The notes below the pieces were generated by a model, which worked only from the letters and a program-made list of their open reading frames with translations, did not search any database and was not told the origin of the DNA. The position numbers and the translations under genes were made by a program. Of a stretch of 5,658 nucleotides of DNA, positions 1 through 3,417 are shown in pieces (positions within the stretch are counted from its first letter, which is position 1; each line of letters starts with the position of its first letter). This stretch comes from Anaerolineae bacterium (GTDB taxonomy: Bacteria > Chloroflexota > Anaerolineae > JAAYZQ01), in contig JAFGOG010000531.1 in the NCBI GenBank assembly GCA_016926595.1, positions 1 through 5,658 of the forward strand. The letters are read 5' to 3'.

Positions 1-43
1 AGTCCTCGTATTCGACGATGGGTGTGCGTGCTTTTTTGGGCAT
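1..43 (-). CDS. N-terminal fragment of an unidentified protein, running off the left edge
   Basis: An ATG at 43-41 on the minus strand opens a frame with no stop to the window edge, encoding MPKKARTPIVEYED. The basic start followed by an acidic stretch is too short to assign to a family. Support that it is a real gene comes from upstream: a perfect TATAAT box ends 6 nt before the ATG, with a TTG-type -35 element 17 bp further up. There is no Shine-Dalgarno sequence in those 6 nt, so the message would begin at or next to the A of the ATG and be translated as a leaderless mRNA. The gene lies downstream of and parallel to the methyltransferase gene but has its own promoter. Confidence 0.5.
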   Translation of the reverse strand, partial: MPKKARTPIVEYED

Positions 44-49
44 GTGAAG

Positions 50-78
50 ATTATAGCACTTAACGGCTGAAGGCGCAA
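50..78 (-). promoter_or_regulatory. Sigma70-type promoter for the left-edge gene, predicted leaderless
   Basis: On the minus strand, TTGCGC (78-73) is followed by a 17-bp spacer and TATAAT (55-50), preceded by TGC, giving an extended -10 (TGCTATAAT). The -10 is a perfect consensus and the -35 matches 3 of 6 positions. Transcription should start about 6-7 nt downstream, which is the ATG at 43. Confidence 0.6.
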
Positions 79-99
79 CACTCGGTCCAGCCGCGCGCC

Positions 100-116
100 G
101 GTAGCCGACAGCTACC
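100..116 (-). terminator. Small hairpin downstream of the methyltransferase gene, possible weak terminator
   Basis: GGTAGC (100-105) and GCTACC (111-116) form a 6-bp perfect stem with a 5-nt loop, 15 nt beyond the methyltransferase stop codon (131-133). No T-run follows on the minus strand, so intrinsic termination is uncertain. An alternative pairing, TAGCCG (102-107) with CGGCTA (128-133), overlaps the stop codon. The rest of 44-130 holds only the promoter of the left-edge gene. Confidence 0.25.
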
Positions 117-130
117 AGCTATCAGCCCGG

Positions 131-1288
131 CTATGCCAAGGGCAGAACCCGGCTCACTACAAACTTGAGGTAGCGGGCTTCAGGAAAGTGGGCCGGCACC
201 GGGTGATCCACCGGCTGACCGGCATCGTGGAGGATTAGCAAGCGCCGGTCAGCCTGCCGGGCCGCCTCGGCCAACGCCTGGTGGAATTCTACCGGCGATA
301 CCTGGCTGGTGCAACTGGCCGAGGCCAGCAGCCCGCCGGGCTCGACGCAGCTCAAGGCCAGCCGGTTGAGGCGCACGTAGGCCCGCACCGCCGTGTGGCG
401 GCTCTGCCGGTCGCGGGAAAAACTGGGCGGGTCGAGGATCACCACGCCAAAGCGGCGCCCTTCCGCGCCCAGCCTCTCCAGCAGTTTGAAGCAATCCTCC
501 GCCAGGAAGGTATGCCGGAGCGGATCGAATCCGTTCAGGACCAGGTTGCGGCGCGCCGCTTCGAGGGCGCTGGCGCTGGCGTCGCAGGCCGTGATCGTCT
601 CCGCCCCTCCCCGGCAGGCATGCACCGTAAAGCCGCCGGTGTAGCAAAAGCAGTCGAGCACTGCCTGACCCTGGCACCAGGCCGCCAGGGTGCGGCGGTT
701 CTCGCGCTGATCGAAAAAGAGGCCGGTCTTTTGCCCGGCGAACAGATTGGCATTGAAGAGGAGACCGTGCTCCTCGACGGTGAGGTCTGAGGGCGGCAGC
801 CGGCCCCACAGCGACTTGAGCTCCCCGCCGGCAGGTCGCCACAGGACGCCCTTCAGCGCCGTATGGGCATGGAGGGCATCCGCCACCCAGGGGACCAACG
901 GCTCTACGCTGTCGGCGTAGGTCTGGATCACTGCGAACTCGCCATACAGGTCCACGACGATGCCCGGCAGCCTGTCGCTCTCCCCATACACCCAGCGGTA
1001 ACCGCTTGTCACGCCGGCCCGCACCGGGGTGCGCACCTGCCACGCCTCGGCCACCCGATCGGCAACCCAGCCCGCATCGGGCACCCCATGCTGCGAGTAG
1101 AGACGCACAGCGATGGCACTGCGGGCATCCCACAGGCCGAAAGCGGAAAAAGCGCCACAGCGGACCTGCACCCAAGCGCCGGAAGCCAGATCCGGTTCAG
1201 GGATCACGTGGTTGCGGTAGATCCACGGGTGGCCCTGGCTCAACCTGGATTTGAGGTCAGCCGGGAGATTGAGAATTGGCAGTCTCAT
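131..1288 (-). CDS. RlmI-like class I SAM-dependent rRNA (cytosine-5) methyltransferase
   Basis: This 385-residue cytoplasmic enzyme is predicted to transfer a methyl group from S-adenosylmethionine to a cytosine of 23S rRNA. In the family prototype, E. coli RlmI, the target is C1962. Length and order match RlmI: an N-terminal PUA RNA-binding domain (about residues 2-75, with GHPWIY at 19-24), a linker domain with GESDRLPG (about 102-109), the family signature GLFFDQRENR (189-198), SAM motif I DCFCYTGGF (212-220), motif IV DPPSF (286-290), and a late Cys in SASCTS (Cys326), the position of the proposed catalytic Cys in this family. An in-frame ATG 11 codons upstream (1321) was rejected because the TATAAT box of the promoter lies inside that extension. 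The chosen ATG (1288-1286) is preceded by a G-rich GGGGAC segment that can act as a weak ribosome binding site. The exact target base is not readable from sequence, so no gene symbol is given. The family call is strong. Confidence 0.93.
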   Translation of the reverse strand: MRLPILNLPADLKSRLSQGHPWIYRNHVIPEPDLASGAWVQVRCGAFSAFGLWDARSAIAVRLYSQHGVPDAGWVADRVAEAWQVRTPVRAGVTSGYRWVYGESDRLPGIVVDLYGEFAVIQTYADSVEPLVPWVADALHAHTALKGVLWRPAGGELKSLWGRLPPSDLTVEEHGLLFNANLFAGQKTGLFFDQRENRRTLAAWCQGQAVLDCFCYTGGFTVHACRGGAETITACDASASALEAARRNLVLNGFDPLRHTFLAEDCFKLLERLGAEGRRFGVVILDPPSFSRDRQSRHTAVRAYVRLNRLALSCVEPGGLLASASCTSQVSPVEFHQALAEAARQADRRLLILHDAGQPVDHPVPAHFPEARYLKFVVSRVLPLA

Positions 1289-1309
1289 ATTGTCCCCATT
1301 TCCCAGGCG

Positions 1310-1338
1310 ATTATACCACATTGAATCAGCCTCGACAA
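1310..1338 (-). promoter_or_regulatory. Sigma70-type extended -10 promoter of the methyltransferase gene
   Basis: On the minus strand, TTGTCG (1338-1333, 4 of 6 consensus positions) is followed by exactly 17 bp and a perfect TATAAT (1315-1310), preceded by TGG, giving TGGTATAAT. The predicted start near 1302 leaves a leader of only about 14 nt before the ATG at 1288. This box rules against translation from the upstream ATG at 1321. Confidence 0.7.
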
Positions 1339-1351
1339 CCTCCTTCCAAGA

Positions 1352-1391
1352 GCAAGCCCGGCATCTCCACGCGGGCGGAAGCCGGGCTTGC
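1352..1391 (-). terminator. 11-bp hairpin after the PspC gene, probable terminator
   Basis: GCAAGCCCGGC (1352-1362) and GCCGGGCTTGC (1381-1391) are perfect inverted repeats separated by an 18-nt loop. The hairpin lies 27 nt beyond the PspC stop codon and just upstream of the methyltransferase promoter, where an end of transcription is expected. Only a poor T-tract (TCTTGG) follows on the minus strand and the loop is long, so its efficiency is uncertain. Confidence 0.5.
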
Positions 1392-1418
1392 GAATCGGTT
1401 GTGATACCTAACAGTGTC

Positions 1419-1616
1419 TCACGAACGCTCTTCTAAAGGAATGATCGCCCAAAGAATGAGGTACGGGATAATGCCCGGCGCCCCACCAGGCAATCCCAGG
1501 ATAACGAAAAGCAGCCGGAACCAGAAGGGGTTCATGCCAAAGAACTCACCCAGGCCACCACACACACCACCAATCAGGCGATCGGTGCGCAAACGTCGTA
1601 ACTTGTTGCCACTCAT
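1419..1616 (-). CDS. Stand-alone PspC-domain inner-membrane protein
   Basis: This 65-residue protein is essentially one PspC domain. A basic N-terminus (NKLRRLRTDR, 4-13) is followed by the family signature GGVCGGLGEFFG (16-27), an Arg-containing start of a hydrophobic segment (FWFRLLFVILGL, 31-42), a Gly/Pro turn, and a second hydrophobic stretch ending in LILWAIIP (53-60). PspC in E. coli is a membrane partner of PspA and PspB in the phage-shock envelope-stress response. Short single-domain versions are common in many phyla, and their roles are mostly inferred. No pspA, pspB or pspF is visible here. The start at 1616 is chosen over the in-frame ATG at 1637 because AGGAGGT (1632-1626) lies 9 nt upstream and would fall inside the longer form. 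No convincing promoter was found upstream. It is divergent from the PAS gene. Confidence 0.88.
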   Translation of the reverse strand: MSGNKLRRLRTDRLIGGVCGGLGEFFGMNPFWFRLLFVILGLPGGAPGIIPYLILWAIIPLEERS

Positions 1617-1625
1617 GATGTCGTT

Positions 1626-1632
1626 ACCTCCT
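1626..1632 (-). promoter_or_regulatory. Strong ribosome binding site fixing the PspC start
   Basis: AGGAGGT on the minus strand lies 9 nt before the ATG at 1616. It is a near-perfect anti-16S match and lies within the codons of the longer in-frame alternative starting at 1637, which decides the start in favour of 1616. Confidence 0.75.
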
Positions 1633-1688
1633 ACCATCTATCTACGCACCAGGTTACGGCAAGTTGCAGGATCAGACGTGAGAACCAC

Positions 1689-1718
1689 TTGCCCCTGCCG
1701 CGCGTTCGGTGGTATAAT
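1689..1718 (+). promoter_or_regulatory. Sigma70-type extended -10 promoter of the PAS-MFS operon
   Basis: TTGCCC (1689-1694) is followed by an 18-bp spacer and a perfect TATAAT (1713-1718), preceded by TGG (1710-1712), giving the same TGGTATAAT string as the methyltransferase promoter. Transcription is expected to start near 1725, giving a leader of about 58 nt. Confidence 0.7.
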
Positions 1719-1724
1719 TCCGGC

Positions 1725-1752
1725 GCGCAAGTCCTCTAGGAGGGATCTGCGC
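1725..1752 (+). other. Leader hairpin at the predicted 5' end of the PAS-MFS mRNA
   Basis: GCGCA (1725-1729) pairs with TGCGC (1748-1752), and inside this CCTC (1733-1736) pairs with GAGG (1740-1743) around a TAG loop, with an optional T-G pair next to it. The 3' side of the inner stem contains AGGAGGG (1738-1744), a Shine-Dalgarno-like string with no start codon at a proper distance. The hairpin starts where the transcript is predicted to start, so it may protect the 5' end. A regulatory role is speculative. Confidence 0.3.
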
Positions 1753-1782
1753 CAACCCGTTTGTAGATCATGGAGGGAACTG

Positions 1783-2115
1783 ATGATCGACGCAAGCCTC
1801 ATGGCCGCCATCCTGGACAGCCTGAAAGACCCGCTGCTGCTCGCCGACACCAAGCACACGATCCGCTACATGAACAAAAGAGCGACTACCTTCTATGAGC
1901 AAGGGACCAACCTACTAGGCCGCTCGCTGCTGGATTGCCACAACGAGCGGTCACAGCAGATGATGATCGACATCCTGGCGGCCATGCACACCGGCGAAGA
2001 GGAGCGGCTGATCACCGACGACGAGGAGCACCGCATCTACATGCGCGCGGTGCGCGCCCCCGACGGCCAGGTGCTGGGCTACTATGAGCGGTACGAGTGG
2101 AAGAAACAAGAATAG
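1783..2115 (+). CDS. Single-domain PAS protein (CHN-motif type)
   Basis: This 110-residue soluble protein consists of one PAS fold and nothing else. Recognisable parts are an N-terminal helix (MAAILDSLKDP, 7-17), the first strand and Asp/Arg segment (LLLADTKHTIRYMNKRA, 18-34), a GRSLLDCHNERS segment (46-57) with the Cys-His-Asn triad at 52-54, a helix followed by GEEERLIT (71-78), and the terminal strands HRIYMRAVRAPDGQVLGYYE (83-102). The CH(N/P)..S segment and the final GYYE-like strand resemble the PAS domain that ends DUF438-type proteins. PAS domains bind small ligands, haem or flavin, or partner proteins. Here there is no kinase, cyclase or DNA-binding output, so it must act through a partner if it signals. 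The start is fixed by GGAGGG (1772-1777) 5 nt before the ATG. The stop is 12 nt before the MFS gene, suggesting co-transcription. Confidence 0.82.
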   Translation: MIDASLMAAILDSLKDPLLLADTKHTIRYMNKRATTFYEQGTNLLGRSLLDCHNERSQQMMIDILAAMHTGEEERLITDDEEHRIYMRAVRAPDGQVLGYYERYEWKKQE

Positions 2116-2127
2116 CAGCCTTTGCTT

Positions 2128-3330
2128 ATGTCTACTACAGTCGGTGAGCCCGGACCTACCAGGAGATGGCTGCCTGTCATCCTCGTCGCCCGCACAACAC
2201 TGAACAGCTCATTCCGCATTGTCTACCCCTTCCTGCCGAGCATCGCCCGCGGCCTGGACATCTCACTGGCCGCAGCCGGCGGACTGGTCACACTGCGGAT
2301 GGTCGCAGGCCTGACCGCTCCCTTTCTCGGCCCGCTGGCCGATCGGCGCAGCCGCCGCAGCATCATGGAGCTGGCCCTGCTGATCTTTGCCATGGCTGGC
2401 CTGCTGCTGGCCGGAATCGGCACACTGCCGGCCGCTGCAGTGACTTTTGCCCTGTATGGCCTGGCTAAGATCCTGTACGACCCGACAATGCACGCCTACG
2501 TCGGCGACACAGTGCCTTATGCCGGGCGGGCCCGGGCGATCGGCCTGGTCGAGCTGGCCTGGTCTGGCGCCTGGCTGATCGGCGTTCCGGCCGCCGGGTT
2601 CCTGATCGAGCGATTTGGCTGGCGGGCGCCGTGGGCCGTGCTGTTTGGAATGGGGTTGTTCAGCCTGGCGATCACGCGCGTTGGGCTGCCGCTTGGCCGC
2701 AGACCGCCGGGCGGGGCAGAGAAAGGCCGGGCGATCGCCATGCTCTTTACCACCTGGCGCGACCTGCTTCGCCGCCGCCGCGTGATGGTGCTGCTGCTGA
2801 CCAGCCTGCTGATGACGGCAGCCGTCGAGGCGCCGTTTATCGTTTATGGGGCGTGGCTGGAGACAGATTTCGGCCTTAGCCTGAGCACACTGGGACTGGC
2901 GTCGATGGTCGTCGGACTGGCCGAAGTAGGGGGTGAGTTTGGCACGGCGCTGCTGACCGACCGCCTGGGCAAGCGTCGGAGCGTCCTGTTTGGCCTGGTA
3001 GGGCTGTCTGCCAGCCTGCTGCTGCTGCCGGTCCTGGCCCAACTAGGGCTGGCCGCAGCGCTGGGCGGCGTGGTGCTGGTCACGCTCTCCTTCGAGTTTG
3101 CGATCGTCTCCCTGCTGCCGCTGGCCACAGAACTGGTCGCCGAAGCGCGGGCCTCGCTCCTGTCGCTCAACATGACGGCTTTTAGCCTGGGCCGCATCCT
3201 GGGCGCGGTGATGGGCGGCTGGCTGTGGCAGGGACAGGTTGGGGCGATCGCCCTCAACGCCGTGGCCGGCGCCGTTTGCGCCCTGCTCGCTGCGTTGTTG
3301 ATGGTCTGGGGGATGGTTGAGCCACAATAG
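2128..3330 (+). CDS. Major facilitator superfamily transporter, probable efflux pump
   Basis: This 400-residue integral membrane protein has the alternating hydrophobic helices of a 12-TM MFS carrier in two six-helix halves joined by a basic, charged loop (about residues 190-220, with a DLLRRRRV stretch). The MFS motif A appears in both halves, as GPLADRRSRRSIM (68-80) after TM2 and as LLTDRLGKRRSVL (275-287) after TM8, which is diagnostic. The overall form resembles drug or sugar efflux carriers of the AraJ/MFS_1 type, but the substrate cannot be read from the sequence. Transport is expected to be proton-coupled. The ATG at 2128 is preferred; an in-frame TTG two codons upstream is possible. 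The Shine-Dalgarno sequence is weak, so translation may be coupled to that of the PAS gene, which ends 12 nt upstream. Transcription converges on the large subtilase-like gene. Confidence 0.93.
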   Translation: MSTTVGEPGPTRRWLPVILVARTTLNSSFRIVYPFLPSIARGLDISLAAAGGLVTLRMVAGLTAPFLGPLADRRSRRSIMELALLIFAMAGLLLAGIGTLPAAAVTFALYGLAKILYDPTMHAYVGDTVPYAGRARAIGLVELAWSGAWLIGVPAAGFLIERFGWRAPWAVLFGMGLFSLAITRVGLPLGRRPPGGAEKGRAIAMLFTTWRDLLRRRRVMVLLLTSLLMTAAVEAPFIVYGAWLETDFGLSLSTLGLASMVVGLAEVGGEFGTALLTDRLGKRRSVLFGLVGLSASLLLLPVLAQLGLAAALGGVVLVTLSFEFAIVSLLPLATELVAEARASLLSLNMTAFSLGRILGAVMGGWLWQGQVGAIALNAVAGAVCALLAALLMVWGMVEPQ

Positions 3331-3353
3331 GCGCGTTGCCGATTATGACAAGC

Positions 3354-3390
3354 GGGGGTTTTGCAGGCGCATTGCACCTGCAAAACCCCC
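3354..3390. terminator. Perfect 14-bp hairpin between convergent genes, bidirectional terminator
   Basis: GGGGGTTTTGCAGG (3354-3367) and CCTGCAAAACCCCC (3377-3390) form a perfect 14-bp stem. The 9-nt loop can add two more pairs (3369-3370 with 3374-3375) past one C-A mismatch. It lies 23 nt after the MFS stop and 27 nt beyond the stop of the convergent subtilase-like gene, so it can serve both. Neither strand carries a flanking T-run; the only Ts are inside the stem. Confidence 0.7.
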
Positions 3391-3391
3391 A

Positions 3392-3415
3392 GAGATCCGT
3401 CGGGAGACGGACCTC
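3392..3415. terminator. Second hairpin in the convergent intergenic region, with a GNRA-type loop
   Basis: TCCGTC (3396-3401) pairs with GACGGA (3406-3411) around GGGA, a GNRA tetraloop in the plus-strand RNA. The stem extends past an A-C mismatch with GAG (3392-3394) and CTC (3413-3415). It begins one base after the first hairpin and ends 3 bases from the minus-strand gene's stop codon. It probably backs up termination or protects the 3' ends. Confidence 0.4.
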
Positions 3416-3417
3416 GA

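Noticed and set aside
109..133. Short CAGCTAC/CAGCTAT near-repeats after the methyltransferase stop
   Set aside because: There are only two imperfect 7-mer copies and a partial third. This is too little to call a repeat array or attachment site.
281..790. 169-codon plus-strand frame opposite the methyltransferase
   Set aside because: It has no family motif, no promoter or ribosome binding site, and is fully antisense to a conserved enzyme gene.
249..1175. 308-codon minus-strand frame inside the methyltransferase gene
   Set aside because: The translation is Arg/Gly/Ala/Pro-rich with no recognisable motif. It lies out of frame within a well-supported RlmI-like gene and is a shadow caused by high GC.
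1414..1782. N-terminal extension of the PAS protein (start at 1414 instead of 1783)
   Set aside because: The extension covers the antisense of the PspC gene, the promoter at 1689-1718 and the leader. A good ribosome binding site sits 5 nt before 1783, and PAS similarity begins there.
2122..2124. TTG start for the MFS transporter
   Set aside because: An ATG two codons later is the simpler choice. Neither has a strong ribosome binding site, and the two-residue difference does not affect the call.
2263..3042. 259-codon minus-strand frame opposite the MFS transporter
   Set aside because: It is Gln/Arg/Ala-rich with no domain. This composition is what the antisense of Leu-rich transmembrane helices gives (CTG/CAG codons).
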